This document shows, piece after piece, positions 34,263 to 42,947 of a stretch of 64,000 nt of DNA. Position 1 is the first letter of the stretch. The number at the start of each line of letters is the position of its first letter. Origin of the DNA: JBFGCA01 sp041567315 (GTDB lineage: Bacteria > Acidobacteriota > Thermoanaerobaculia > Multivoradales > JAHEKO01); NCBI GenBank assembly GCA_041567315.1, contig JBFGCA010000005.1, positions 10,858 to 74,857 of the forward strand, in the 5' to 3' direction. Below the pieces are notes generated by a model. The model was not told the origin of the DNA. It saw nothing but the letters and a program-made list of their open reading frames with translations, and ran no database searches. Position numbers and translations under genes: made by a program.

Positions 34263-35216
34263 CTAGGCCGGCGCCGCCGCCAGCGAGTTCGCCGCCGCCC
34301 GCCCGGCCTCCCAGGCCAGGAGCGCCTTCTTGCGGGCGGTGCCCCAGCGGTATTGGCCGAAGGCGGCGGTGGAGCGGATGACCCGGTGGCAGGGGATGAG
34401 GTAGGCGACCGGGTTGCGGGCGACGGCGGAGCCGACGGCGCGGACGGCGCCTGGGCGGCCGATGCGGCGGGCCAGGTCGCCGTAGGTGGTGAGGGCGCCG
34501 GCCGGCACCTGGAGCAGGGCCTGCCAGACCTGGAGCTGGAAGTTGGTGCCGGGCACCTGGAGATGGAGTGGGCGGCGGTCGCCGTTGCCGGCGCCGGCGA
34601 AGGCGCGGGCGGCCCAGGCGGCGGTGCCGGCCGTGTCTTCGATCAGCTCGGCCCGCGGCCAGCGCTCGGCCAGCTCGTCGGCGGCCGCGGCGGGCCGGCG
34701 CCCGGCCAGGAACTGGAGCGCCGCGATGCCGCGGTCGGTGCGGGCCAGGAAGCAGTCGCCGAAGGGGCTGGGGTGGACGCCCCAGCGCAGCTCGACGCCG
34801 CCTCCCTGCTGCTTGAGCTCGCCGGGCGAGACGCCCTCGAGGGTGATCAGCAGGTCGTGGAGCCGCCCGGGGCCCGAAAGGCCGGTCTCCCAGGCCGCCT
34901 CCATGACGCTCGCCGAGCGGTCGAGCGCGCGGCGCGCTTCGGCGGCGGTCAGGAACTGCAGGAAGCGCTTGGGGGTGGTCCCGGCCCAGCGGCTGAACAG
35001 CCGGTGGAAATGCGACTCGCTGAGGCCGGCGGCGCGCGCCAGGTCGGCGAGCGAGGGCTGGTCGTGGACCCGCGACTCGAGATGGCGGATCGCCTGCTCG
35101 ACCCGCCGGTAGTCGTCGCGCGCCTGCTCCAGGCTGCGGGCGATCCGGGCCTGGTGGTCCCGGCCGCCGTCGGGGGCTGGGCTCTGAGTCGTGCGGCTGC
35201 GTGGTGTGTGGCTCAT
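34263..35216 (-). CDS. AraC-type HTH fused to O6-methylguanine-DNA methyltransferase
   Basis: This 317-residue protein starts at the ATG at 35216. Residues about 40-130 form an AraC-type double HTH (LADLARAAGLSESHFHRLFSRWAG, then TPKRFLQFLTAAEARRAL). Residues 145-305 are a complete alkyltransferase with the active-site IPCHRVI near residue 277 and the finger TTYGDLARRIGRPGAVRAVG. This is the Ada-like arrangement that lacks the N-terminal Cys zinc domain which senses methylphosphotriesters. The protein should repair O6-methylguanine and may still bind DNA through the HTH. It appears monocistronic. Confidence 0.92.
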   Translation of the reverse strand: MSHTPRSRTTQSPAPDGGRDHQARIARSLEQARDDYRRVEQAIRHLESRVHDQPSLADLARAAGLSESHFHRLFSRWAGTTPKRFLQFLTAAEARRALDRSASVMEAAWETGLSGPGRLHDLLITLEGVSPGELKQQGGGVELRWGVHPSPFGDCFLARTDRGIAALQFLAGRRPAAAADELAERWPRAELIEDTAGTAAWAARAFAGAGNGDRRPLHLQVPGTNFQLQVWQALLQVPAGALTTYGDLARRIGRPGAVRAVGSAVARNPVAYLIPCHRVIRSTAAFGQYRWGTARKKALLAWEAGRAAANSLAAAPA

Positions 35217-35354
35217 GAGCGCCAAACTAGCCGGCAGCGCCGCCGCGCTGCAACCCGGATCTTGCTGTGTAGCAGGGCCTCGCCGGCCGCCGGCCCGAAG
35301 CCTGGCGGATGGCGGATGGGCCGGCCAGGCGGCGCCGGTCGCGCCGCCGAGGGG

Positions 35355-36365
35355 CTACGCGACCTTCCAGTAGTAGGTCTCGAGCGCCACCCACTCGCCG
35401 TCCTGGAGGGCGCGCAGCTCGAGGGTGTAGCTGCCGCGCTCGAGCAGCCGTCCGGGCAGGGCGACGGTGAAGACCCCGTGGCGGGTCCGCTGGAGGCCGT
35501 CGAGCGACCACCGGGTGCGGCCGGTCTCGTCCAGCAGCACCAGCCGCGGCTCTAGGCCGGGGCCGGCGAGCTGGCTGTTGAGGATCAGCGTCACGCCGCC
35601 GACGCCGGCCGGGATCTCGACCCGCCCGGGCTCGTCGGCCTCGCCGCGCAGCACCATCTCGGCCGGCTGCAGGTCCTCGACCAGCACGTTGGGCAGCGGC
35701 GCCGAGAGCGCCGCGACCTGCTCGGTCAGCTGCCGGCTCTGCGCCTGCTGCGCTTCGACCTGCTGGCGCAGACCGCGCTCGGCCTCCTGGAGGCGCTGGT
35801 TCTCGGCCGCCAGCGCCTCGACCCGCGCCGAGAGGCCGTCTCCGGCGCCGCCACTGGCGCCGCCGCCGGCGGGCGGTGCGGTCTCGACCTCGCGCAGCGC
35901 GGTCTCGAGCCGGGCCACGTCCTGCTGGGCGCGGTCGAGAAGCAGACCGGTCCACACCCAGCCGCTGAGGGCCACCACCCCGGCCAGCGAGGCGGCGAGC
36001 GCCAGGTAGCGGCGCCGCGGCATCGGGACCGGCGTGGGGGCCGGCAGCTCAAGGCCCTCGGCTTCGAGGGCGCCGCGGCTGTCGCGCACCATCTCGAGCT
36101 CCTCGCGGCAGCGCGCGCAGGCCGCCAGGTGGCGCTCGACCAGCTCGGCCGGCATCTCTGCGGGCGACCGCCCGAAGGCATGGTCGACCAGGACGCTCGA
36201 CGGCAGGTGGGAGCCGTGGACGCCGAAGACGTCCCGCGTGGCGCCCAGCTCGGCGGCGCACTGCGGGCAGCTGCCCAGGTGCTCCCGGACCTGCCGGCGC
36301 TCGTCGGGCTCGAGGGTGCCGTTCAGGTACCAGGGCAGAAATTCGCTGACGCTGCTGCAGTCCAT
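35355..36365 (-). CDS. Membrane anti-sigma factor with two zinc-finger (zf-HC2) units
   Basis: This is 336 residues from the ATG at 36365, six bases after GAGGGA. Two HxxxCxxC zinc-binding anti-sigma motifs lie at residues 29-36 (HLGSCPQC) and about 80-87 (HLAACARC). One membrane helix follows near 122-145 (ALAASLAGVVALSGWVW), then a coiled coil near 150-230. A C-terminal beta-rich region (GVGGVTLILNSQL; YTLELRALQDGEW) would lie on the periplasmic side. ZAS-type domains sequester ECF sigma factors; tandem copies are less common. It follows the ECF sigma gene after 136 bp on the same strand, so the two form a regulatory pair. Confidence 0.88.
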   Translation of the reverse strand: MDCSSVSEFLPWYLNGTLEPDERRQVREHLGSCPQCAAELGATRDVFGVHGSHLPSSVLVDHAFGRSPAEMPAELVERHLAACARCREELEMVRDSRGALEAEGLELPAPTPVPMPRRRYLALAASLAGVVALSGWVWTGLLLDRAQQDVARLETALREVETAPPAGGGASGGAGDGLSARVEALAAENQRLQEAERGLRQQVEAQQAQSRQLTEQVAALSAPLPNVLVEDLQPAEMVLRGEADEPGRVEIPAGVGGVTLILNSQLAGPGLEPRLVLLDETGRTRWSLDGLQRTRHGVFTVALPGRLLERGSYTLELRALQDGEWVALETYYWKVA

Positions 36366-36479
36366 ACCCGTTCCCTCGATCACAGTAGGCGTCCCGTGCC
36401 GCTCTCTGTTACATGGTTGCGGGCAGGGCCTGATTTCTGACGCCGGTTCGGCAGAAAGATACCGCGGGGGCCGGCGGTC

Positions 36480-36496
36480 GGCGGAAAATATCCGCC
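36480..36496 (-). promoter_or_regulatory. Hairpin between ECF sigma and anti-sigma genes
   Basis: GGCGGA (36480-36485) and TCCGCC (36491-36496) form a six-bp stem six bases after the sigma-factor stop. A further near-perfect hairpin (TTTCTG...CAGAAA with an inner GCCG/CGGC) follows at about 36434-36458. Two stem-loops in this 136-bp gap could attenuate or stabilise the downstream anti-sigma message. Confidence 0.4.
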
Positions 36497-36501
36497 GCTG
36501 C

Positions 36502-37056
36502 TCATATGTCGGCTTGACCCAACAGCAGATCCCGGATCTCGGTCGCTTTCTTGCGGCAGCGCAGCACCCGGACCCGCAAGGTGCCCTCGGAAGCGCCCTC
36601 GATCCGGCTCATCTCCCGGTAGCTGCGGCCGTCGAGGATCATCTGCCAGAGCCGGCGGCACTCCTCGCTGGTCCGCTCCAGCACCCGGGTGATCAGGTCG
36701 ATCGTCTCGTTCGACGGGTCGGCCTTGTGCTCGCGGTGCCGCGTGACGGTCTCGAGCTCGGGGGCGCCGTCGAGGTCGGTCCACTGCCAGCGCTCGCCCT
36801 GCCGGATGCGGTCCAGGCAGCTGTGGGCGACGACCCGCCACAGATAGGTCTTGAGCCGCGCCTCGCCGCGGAACTGACCCTTCTGCAGCAGGCGGAACAC
36901 CTCCAGCCGGATGTCCTGGAGGACGTCCTCCCAGTGATCGCCCAGCCGGCGGGCGTAGGAGCGCGCCGCCTTCTCGATCCAGCGGTCGATCTGCGCCACC
37001 TCCTCGGGGTCGCCCCGGAGATAGGCGGCGATGAAGGCCTCCTGCGTTGCGCTCAC
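36502..37056 (-). CDS. ECF-type RNA polymerase sigma factor
   Basis: This is 184 residues from a GTG at 37056 preceded by GGGAG. Region 2 includes WEDVLQDIRLEVFRLLQ and the DNA-melting segment FRGEARLKTYLWRVVAHSCLDRIR. Region 4 is near residues 125-175 (RTSEECRRLWQMILDGRSYREMSRIEGASEGTLRVRVLRC). It pairs with the zf-HC2 anti-sigma gene downstream. The N-terminal acidic segment (ATQEAFIAAYLRGD) is typical. The target regulon is unknown. Confidence 0.9.
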   Translation of the reverse strand: MSATQEAFIAAYLRGDPEEVAQIDRWIEKAARSYARRLGDHWEDVLQDIRLEVFRLLQKGQFRGEARLKTYLWRVVAHSCLDRIRQGERWQWTDLDGAPELETVTRHREHKADPSNETIDLITRVLERTSEECRRLWQMILDGRSYREMSRIEGASEGTLRVRVLRCRKKATEIRDLLLGQADI

Positions 37057-37157
37057 GTCCCCAAGCTCCCGTTCGAGCGATACCCGGATGGTGTCGGAGG
37101 TGTTGCACGAAGTCAACGCGCAGCACGCCGTCGCCGACCTCTCGCCGGCTAGCGCTG

Positions 37158-38099
37158 CTACGCGTCGCCGCGCCAGTCGCTCCAGCTCTGGTCGCTCCAG
37201 CCGCCGGCGGCCTCCGCCCGCGCCGCCTCCTCGGCCTCCCAGCGCGCGGCCATCTCGGCGTCGCGCCGCCGGCGCCGCCGGATGGCGACCAGCGCCAGCA
37301 GGGTGATGCCCAGCCACAGGGTGGCCGAGCTGGTGAGCACCGGCAGCCACCGGTACCACAGCGAGTGGCGGCGCCAGAAGGAGGCCTCGGCGCGGTCGAG
37401 GGGCAGACCGGTGACGTCGCGGAAGGCGTCGTCGAACGGCCGGCCGAGCGCCACCGCGGCGAGGATTCGGCCCGGCGCGTCGATCCCGTGGCGGCGGATC
37501 AGGTCGTTGAGGAAGGCACCGGCGAAGGCGTAGGCGCGCCCGGCCTCGGCGCGGCCGCCGGCGAAGCCCTCCTCGACCGCGGCCAGCTCCAGCCGCCGGT
37601 CCAGGAGCAGCGCCCAGGTCAGCCGCGAGCGGTCCCCCAGCCGCCAGGAGCGCCCGGCGAACATCGCCAGCCCCTCGTTGAACCAGCGCGGCACCTCCCG
37701 CCCACCCGCCGCCCGCGACACCAGCACGTGGGCCAGCTCGTGGAGCACCACCTCCTCGAACGAGCCGTCCGGATAGGCCGGCGAGCGCTCCGGAAAGAGC
37801 ACCACGACCCCCAGGGCGCCCCAGGCGTAGCCCGCCACCCAGGAGGGCGCCTGGCGGGCGAGCTGCGAGTCCTCGGCGGCCAGCACCACCCTCACAGGCG
37901 GGCCCGGGCGCCGCAGACCGGTGAGGCGCACCGGCTGCTCGAGCCGGCGGCGGTCGAGGCGCTCGATGCGCGCCGCCGCCCCGGCGAGCGACGCCGGGGC
38001 CTCGACCACCAGCTCGGGGGGCGGCCACGGGCCGTCGGGCTCCACCGCCGTCGCCGGCAGCAGGGCCAATGCCAGCACCGCCGCGCGCCAGGAGCTCAC
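37158..38099 (-). CDS. Peptidase MA-like membrane metalloprotease
   Basis: This 313-residue protein has an N-terminal signal sequence (LALALLPATA). A gluzincin-type site lies near residue 118: VVLHELAHVLVSR followed 18 residues later by PRWFNEGLAMF, which provides the glutamate ligand. This matches the MA-like peptidase family. A single C-terminal membrane helix (SATLWLGITLLALVAI) is followed by a basic and acidic tail ending WSDQSWSDW. The catalytic domain would face the periplasm. The substrate is unknown; the gene lies upstream of the sigma factor on the same strand with a 101-bp gap. Confidence 0.85.
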   Translation of the reverse strand: MSSWRAAVLALALLPATAVEPDGPWPPPELVVEAPASLAGAAARIERLDRRRLEQPVRLTGLRRPGPPVRVVLAAEDSQLARQAPSWVAGYAWGALGVVVLFPERSPAYPDGSFEEVVLHELAHVLVSRAAGGREVPRWFNEGLAMFAGRSWRLGDRSRLTWALLLDRRLELAAVEEGFAGGRAEAGRAYAFAGAFLNDLIRRHGIDAPGRILAAVALGRPFDDAFRDVTGLPLDRAEASFWRRHSLWYRWLPVLTSSATLWLGITLLALVAIRRRRRRDAEMAARWEAEEAARAEAAGGWSDQSWSDWRGDA

Positions 38100-38121
38100 G
38101 GCGGCATGTTAGCGGCGCGCT

Positions 38122-38502
38122 TCAGGCCTCGGCGTCGGGCGCGGGGTCGCGGTGGGCCAGCTCGGGCGCGAAGGCAGGCAGGCAGAGCGCGTAGTACTCG
38201 CTCTCCTCGTCGTAGGGGTTTGCATAGTGGACGCGGGTGCCGGGCTCCACCCACAGCGCCTGGCCGGCCGCAACCACCACCTCCTCGCCGCCGACCTCGA
38301 TCCGCAGCCGGCCGCGGACCACCAGGGTCAGCTCGCCGAACTGGGGGGTCTGCGGTGGCTCCGACCACCCGCCGGGGGCCACCATGTGGGCGAGGCTGAA
38401 CTGCTCGGTGCCGGTGTTCACCCGCCCGAACAGTTCCTCGATGGTCTTGCCTCCCGGCACCGGAATGCGGGTGGGGCGGGTGACCAGTCGGTAGTCGGAC
38501 AT
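38122..38502 (-). CDS. Cupin-domain protein
   Basis: This is 126 residues from the ATG at 38502, eight bases after GGGAGG. A single small beta-barrel with QFGELTLVVRGRLRIEVGGE and AGQALWVEPGTRVHYANP fits the conserved cupin motifs. The first motif has few His residues (the usual GxxxHxH is replaced by AHMVAPGGWSEPPQTPQFGE). Metal binding is therefore uncertain. Small cupins of this kind often bind sugars or organic acids. No pathway context is evident. Confidence 0.82.
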   Translation of the reverse strand: MSDYRLVTRPTRIPVPGGKTIEELFGRVNTGTEQFSLAHMVAPGGWSEPPQTPQFGELTLVVRGRLRIEVGGEEVVVAAGQALWVEPGTRVHYANPYDEESEYYALCLPAFAPELAHRDPAPDAEA

Positions 38503-38623
38503 CGCGGAATCCTCCCTGGGGCGCGGGGAGTGTAACCGCCCCCCGTCCCCACTACCCGTCCAGGCCGCTCGCCCGCCGGGGTGTAAGATCCTCGTTGCCT
38601 CCGACCGCCTGCGGCGGGACCCC

Positions 38624-39226
38624 ATGACCGACTGGTGGAACTCCCTGGACACCGCCCTCAGGGTGTTCTACGCCATCGCCATCGCCACCTCGGCGGCGAT
38701 GCTGCTGCAGCTGCTGCTGATGGTCTTCGGTCTCGACGGCGACGGCGACGTCGATCTCGACGTCGACGTGGACGCCGACGGGGGCGGCGGCGTCGGCATC
38801 CTCTCGGTTCGCACCGTCACCGCCTTCTTCGCCGGTTTCGGCTGGGCGGGAGTGGCCGCCCTCGAGAGCGGGCTGGCGCTGCCCCCCACCCTGCTCATCG
38901 CCACTGCCGTCGGCGGCGCCTTCATGGCCGGCGTCTTCTTCCTGATGCGTACCCTCTACGGGCTGCGCTACAGCGGTACGCTCGACTATCGCAACGCCGT
39001 TGGCCAGGTGGGCAACGTCTATCTCCGGGTGCCCGCCGCGATGGCCGGACCCGGCCAGATCGAGGTGATGATCCAGGGCCGGCTGTGCACGGTGCAGGCC
39101 TTCACCCGCGCGGCGCAGCCGCTCGAGAGCCGCTCGCGGGTCAAGGTCGTCGACCTGGTCGACCAGGGCACCCTGCTGGTCGAGCCGCTGGCCACGGCGC
39201 CGCCCGCCACCGGAAAGGAGAGCTGA
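38624..39226 (+). CDS. NfeD-like membrane protein partnering flotillin
   Basis: This 200-residue protein has three hydrophobic helices (near 12-36, 62-82 and 85-108). After the first helix comes an Asp-rich linker (DGDGDVDLDVDVDADG), a feature common in NfeD-like/OB-fold proteins of this type. The C-terminal 85 residues form a small beta-barrel (AVGQVGNVYLRVP; IEVMIQGRLCTVQAFT) like the NfeD OB fold. Such genes almost always precede flotillin, as here with two bases between stop and next start. The pair is thought to organise membrane microdomains. Confidence 0.85.
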   Translation: MTDWWNSLDTALRVFYAIAIATSAAMLLQLLLMVFGLDGDGDVDLDVDVDADGGGGVGILSVRTVTAFFAGFGWAGVAALESGLALPPTLLIATAVGGAFMAGVFFLMRTLYGLRYSGTLDYRNAVGQVGNVYLRVPAAMAGPGQIEVMIQGRLCTVQAFTRAAQPLESRSRVKVVDLVDQGTLLVEPLATAPPATGKES

Positions 39227-39228
39227 TC

Positions 39229-40635
39229 GTGCTCGCCAGCCTGTTCCTGGTCTTCACCGGCATCCTCATCTTCTTCATCACCTTTTTCGCCTTCACCCGG
39301 CGCTACAAGCGCTGCCCCTCGGACAAGATCCTGGTGGTCTTCGGCAAGATCGCCGGCGGCGGCCGCGGGCTGTCGGCCAAGTGCTACCACGGCGGCGCCG
39401 CCTTCATCTGGCCGCTGCTCCAGGACTACCGCTTCCTCGACCTCGTGCCGATGGCGATCGACATCAACCTGCAGGGAGCGCTGTCGCTGCAGAACATCCG
39501 GGTCAACACCCCCTCCACTTTCACGGTCGGCATCTCGACCGAGCCGGGGGTGATGGAGAACGCCGCCGAACGCCTGCTCCACATGGAGATGAAACACGTC
39601 GCCGAGCTGGCCCGCGACATCATCTTCGGGCAGATGCGCGTGGTCATGGCGACCATGCCGATCGAGGAGATCAACGCCGACCGCGACAAGCTGATCGAGA
39701 ACATCTCCTCCGGGGTCGAGGTCGAGCTCAAGAAGGTCGGCCTGCGGCTGATCAACGTCAACATCCAGGACATCACCGACGAGTCGGGCTACATCGACGC
39801 CCTCGGCAAGGAAGCGGCGGCGCGGGCCATCAACGAGGCCAAGATCAAGGTCGCCGAGCAGGTGCGCGACGGCTCGATCGGCGCCGCCAACGCCGAGCGC
39901 GACCAGCGGGTGCAGGTGGCGCAGGCGGGGGCGACGGCGGTGGAGGGCGAGAACCTGTCGAAGATCAAGATCGCCCAGTCCAATGCCCAGCGCCGCGAGC
40001 AGGAGGCCGAGGCCGAGCGGCTGGCCAGCGCCGCCGAGAAGGTCAAGAGCGCCCAGGCCCTGGAGGAGGCCTACCGGGCCGAAGAGACCGCCGAGCGCCA
40101 GCGCGCCAAGCGCGAGGAGGCCACCCAGGCCGCCAACGTGGTGGTGCCCGCCGAGATCAAGAAGCGCGAGATCGAGACCCTGGCCGAGGCCGAGGCCGAG
40201 CGCACCCGGCGCCTCAAGAAGGGCGAGGCCGACGGTCTGCTGTCGGTGATGGAGGCCGAGGCCGCCGGCCTGCTGGCCATCTTGACGCAGAAAGCCGCGG
40301 GCTTCGACCGCATCGTGGCCGCCGCCGCCGGTGCCCCCGAGCTGGCCTCGCTGCTGCTGATCACCGAGCAGCTCCCCAAGCTGGTCGAAGAGCAGGTCAA
40401 GGCGATCTCCAACCTCAAGATCGACAACGTCACCGTCTGGGAGGGCGGCCGCAACGCCAACGGCCGCACCGCCACCGCCGACTTCCTGTCGGGTCTGGTC
40501 GCTTCGCTGCCGCCGCTCCACGACCTGGCGCGCAACGTCGGGGTCAGACTCCCCGAGTACCTGGGCGCCGCCGAGAAGCCGCCGTCGTCGTCGCCGCCCG
40601 CCCCCGCCGGCCCGCCTCCCGAGCCGGAAGGCTGA
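39229..40635 (+). CDS. floT: Flotillin (SPFH-domain) protein
   Basis: This is 468 residues from a GTG at 39229, nine bases after AAGGAG; the ribosome site lies in the last codons of the NfeD-like gene. An N-terminal membrane helix (LFLVFTGILIFFITFFAF) precedes an SPFH domain at about 30-210 (LSLQNIRVNTPSTFTVGIS; LKKVGLRLINVNIQDI). A long Ala-Glu-rich coiled coil at about 210-350 (EAEAERTRRLKKGEADG) ends in a flotillin C-terminal region (LLLITEQLPKLVEEQVKAI). The tail is Pro/Ser rich. Bacterial flotillins scaffold membrane microdomains and oligomerise through the coiled coil. Confidence 0.92.
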   Translation: MLASLFLVFTGILIFFITFFAFTRRYKRCPSDKILVVFGKIAGGGRGLSAKCYHGGAAFIWPLLQDYRFLDLVPMAIDINLQGALSLQNIRVNTPSTFTVGISTEPGVMENAAERLLHMEMKHVAELARDIIFGQMRVVMATMPIEEINADRDKLIENISSGVEVELKKVGLRLINVNIQDITDESGYIDALGKEAAARAINEAKIKVAEQVRDGSIGAANAERDQRVQVAQAGATAVEGENLSKIKIAQSNAQRREQEAEAERLASAAEKVKSAQALEEAYRAEETAERQRAKREEATQAANVVVPAEIKKREIETLAEAEAERTRRLKKGEADGLLSVMEAEAAGLLAILTQKAAGFDRIVAAAAGAPELASLLLITEQLPKLVEEQVKAISNLKIDNVTVWEGGRNANGRTATADFLSGLVASLPPLHDLARNVGVRLPEYLGAAEKPPSSSPPAPAGPPPEPEG

Positions 40636-40768
40636 GGCGCCGGTTGCCGCGCCGGCCTTCGGGCCGGTCGTCGGGCCGCCTGCCCACCCGGGTGGCGGCC
40701 GCCCACCCCGCCGGGTCTGGCAGTGAGGCGCCGCCGCGCCCAGACTCGGCGCAACAAGGGAACACGCC

Positions 40769-42370
40769 TTGATCGAGATTCGACCGGCGGTCGAGGACGA
40801 CGCCGCCGCCATCCGCGACATCTTCCAGGCCACCTACGGCGAGGACTACACCTATCGGGATTTCTACGACCTCCAGCACCTCAAGAAGCTGATCTACAGC
40901 GACGACACCCTGGTGCTGGTGGCCGAGGACCCGAGCGACGGCGTGGTCGGCACCGCCTCGGTGGTGCTGGAGAGCGGTGCCTACACCGATCTGGTGGGCG
41001 AGTTCGGGCGGCTGGCGGTTCATCCCAAGGCCTGGGGACGCGGCCTCGGCCGCCGCCTGCTCGAGGAGCGGCTGTGGCAGGTCCAGGACCGGCTCCACGT
41101 CGGCTACATGGAGGCGCGGGTCGTCCGCCACCACTCGCTGATCGACGCCGGCGACCACGGCTTCTCGCCGGTCGGCTTCCTGCCGCTCAAGCTCCGCTTC
41201 GGGGCGCGGCGCGAGAGCACCGCGCTGCTGATCCGCTATTTCGGCGAGGCCCTGGCGCTGCGCCGCAACCACCCGCGGATCGTGCCCGAGGTCTACCCCC
41301 TGGCCGGCGCCGCCATGGCTCAGGTGGGCCTCGAACTCGACGTAGTGGTGGACGAGGAGTCGGCCTCCTATCCTGAGGGCGACGAGTACTCGCTCCACGA
41401 GCTGACCGCCACCGGCTATGCGGCGCTGCTGAGGATCGAGCGCGGCCGGCTCCGACGGCGCGAGGTCTTCGGGCCGCTGCGTCTCCACTACGGGTTCTTC
41501 AAGCTGCAGGCCGGACACTCCAACTACCTTCTCGCCCGCCGCGACGGGCTGATCGCCGCCGCCCTTGGGTTCACCGTCGACCGCGACGAGGGCAACGTGC
41601 GGATCTTCGAGCTGATCCACCTCGACGACGGCGCCATCCGCTGTCTGCTCGCCGAGCTTGAGCGCCGCGGCCGCGAGGAGCTCGGGGCGTCGTGCATCGA
41701 GATCGACGTCGGCGCCGACGCCCCGCGGATGCAGCGCACGCTGCTCGAGCTGGGCTATCTGCCGGTGGCCTACGTGCCGGCGCTCGCCTTCCACCAGGTG
41801 GAGCGCCGCGACGTGGTCAAGATGGAGCGTCTGCTGGTGCCCTTCGAGCTGGGCGCCATGGACCTGGTGTCACCCACCCGCGAGATCGCCGAGCTGGTCA
41901 TCCGCAGCTTCGAGCTGCGCGAGGTGCTGCCGCGGATCGGCGAAGTGGTCCACCGCGGGGTGCTGTTCTCGGGGCTCAACGCCGAGCAGCTCCAGCGGCT
42001 GGCGGCACTCTGCCGGCCGGTGACCTTCGAGGTCGGCGAGCAGGTCTTCGCCGACGGCGACTCCTGTTCGGAGACCTACCTGCTGCTCGACGGCGAGGTG
42101 GCGGTCGAGGTCGGCGACCGCCCCCGGCCGGTCGGCACCGTGGGGCCCGGCGAATGCCTGGGCGAGGTGGCGCTGCTGACCGGCACGGCGCACTCGGCGC
42201 GGGCCACGGTCACCCGCGCCGTAAGGGCCGCGGTGCTGACCCGCGCCGACATCGTCGACCTGGTGCGCCGGCGGCCCGACATCGGGGTGGTGCTCTACCG
42301 CAACCTGGCCAAGGGGCTGGGCGAGAAGCTCCGCCGCACCGACCTCGCCGGTCTGCCGGCCAGCTCCTAG
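40769..42370 (+). CDS. GNAT acetyltransferase fused to a cyclic-nucleotide-binding domain
   Basis: This is 533 residues from a TTG start. Residues 1-150 form a GNAT domain with acetyl-CoA loop motif LAVHPKAWGRGLGRRLLEE. Residues about 170-370 look like a second, divergent GNAT-like lobe (LLARRDGLIAAALGFTVD). Residues about 400-520 are a cNMP-binding barrel: LFSGLNAEQLQRLAALC, FADGDSCSETYLLLDGEVAV and the phosphate-binding GECLGEVALLTGTAHSARAT. The known cAMP-controlled lysine acetyltransferases of mycobacteria have the nucleotide domain first, so the order here is reversed. The protein is probably an acetyltransferase controlled by cAMP or cGMP. Confidence 0.85.
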   Translation: MIEIRPAVEDDAAAIRDIFQATYGEDYTYRDFYDLQHLKKLIYSDDTLVLVAEDPSDGVVGTASVVLESGAYTDLVGEFGRLAVHPKAWGRGLGRRLLEERLWQVQDRLHVGYMEARVVRHHSLIDAGDHGFSPVGFLPLKLRFGARRESTALLIRYFGEALALRRNHPRIVPEVYPLAGAAMAQVGLELDVVVDEESASYPEGDEYSLHELTATGYAALLRIERGRLRRREVFGPLRLHYGFFKLQAGHSNYLLARRDGLIAAALGFTVDRDEGNVRIFELIHLDDGAIRCLLAELERRGREELGASCIEIDVGADAPRMQRTLLELGYLPVAYVPALAFHQVERRDVVKMERLLVPFELGAMDLVSPTREIAELVIRSFELREVLPRIGEVVHRGVLFSGLNAEQLQRLAALCRPVTFEVGEQVFADGDSCSETYLLLDGEVAVEVGDRPRPVGTVGPGECLGEVALLTGTAHSARATVTRAVRAAVLTRADIVDLVRRRPDIGVVLYRNLAKGLGEKLRRTDLAGLPASS

Positions 42371-42385
42371 CGGGCTGGCCCACGC

Positions 42386-42817
42386 CTACCAGTCGCCGGG
42401 AGGGCGCCGCTGCCGCTTGAGCTCGGCACGCCGCCGCTTGCCCTCCAGACGGCGGCGCTCGGCGGCGGCCGGGGGCCGGGTCGGCCGGCGCGGCCGCCGG
42501 CGCTCCAGGGCGGCGGCCAGCAGCCGCGCGAACCGTTCGGTCGCCTCGCGGCGGTTGGCCGCCTGGGTGCGGTGCTTCTGGCAGACCACGCGCAGCACGC
42601 CCGCCTTGCTGATGCGGGTGGCCAGCCGCCCGCGCAGCAGCGCCTTGTCCTCGGCCGCCAGGCTCGGCGAGGCCTCCAGATCGAAGCGCAGGGTGACCCG
42701 CGTCTCCACCTTGTTGACGTTCTGGCCGCCCGGACCCGAGCTGGGGCCGGCGACCACCTCGAGCTCGGCCTCGGGGATCACCAGCCGCTCGTTGATGCGG
42801 ATCAGCGGACCGTCCAT
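42386..42817 (-). CDS. arfB: Peptidyl-tRNA hydrolase ArfB (ribosome rescue)
   Basis: This is 143 residues from the ATG at 42817, the usual ArfB length; an upstream GTG at 42841 is less likely. The release-factor-type catalytic motif is SSGPGGQNVNKVETRVTLRF near residue 30. The C-terminal tail is strongly basic (RRRLEGKRRRAELKRQRR), as needed to enter the empty mRNA channel of stalled ribosomes. ArfB hydrolyses the peptidyl-tRNA of non-stop complexes. It converges on the GNAT-cNMP gene with a 15-bp gap. Confidence 0.93.
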   Translation of the reverse strand: MDGPLIRINERLVIPEAELEVVAGPSSGPGGQNVNKVETRVTLRFDLEASPSLAAEDKALLRGRLATRISKAGVLRVVCQKHRTQAANRREATERFARLLAAALERRRPRRPTRPPAAAERRRLEGKRRRAELKRQRRPPGDW

Positions 42818-42947
42818 CGCCGGCAAGCTTAGTATCGCCACCGGCGCCGCCTGAGGGCGGCCGGCGTGGCGCCCGCGTAAGGCGCTTTGTTAGCATTCGC
42901 GGGATCTTGACTCGGGGGAAGCGCTTCCGAGCCTTCGGTTCGCGCAC

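Noticed and set aside
38740..38790. Asp-rich coding repeat in the NfeD-like gene as a novel calcium-binding motif
   Set aside because: Asp-rich linkers of this kind are common in the NfeD-like family, so it is not unusual.
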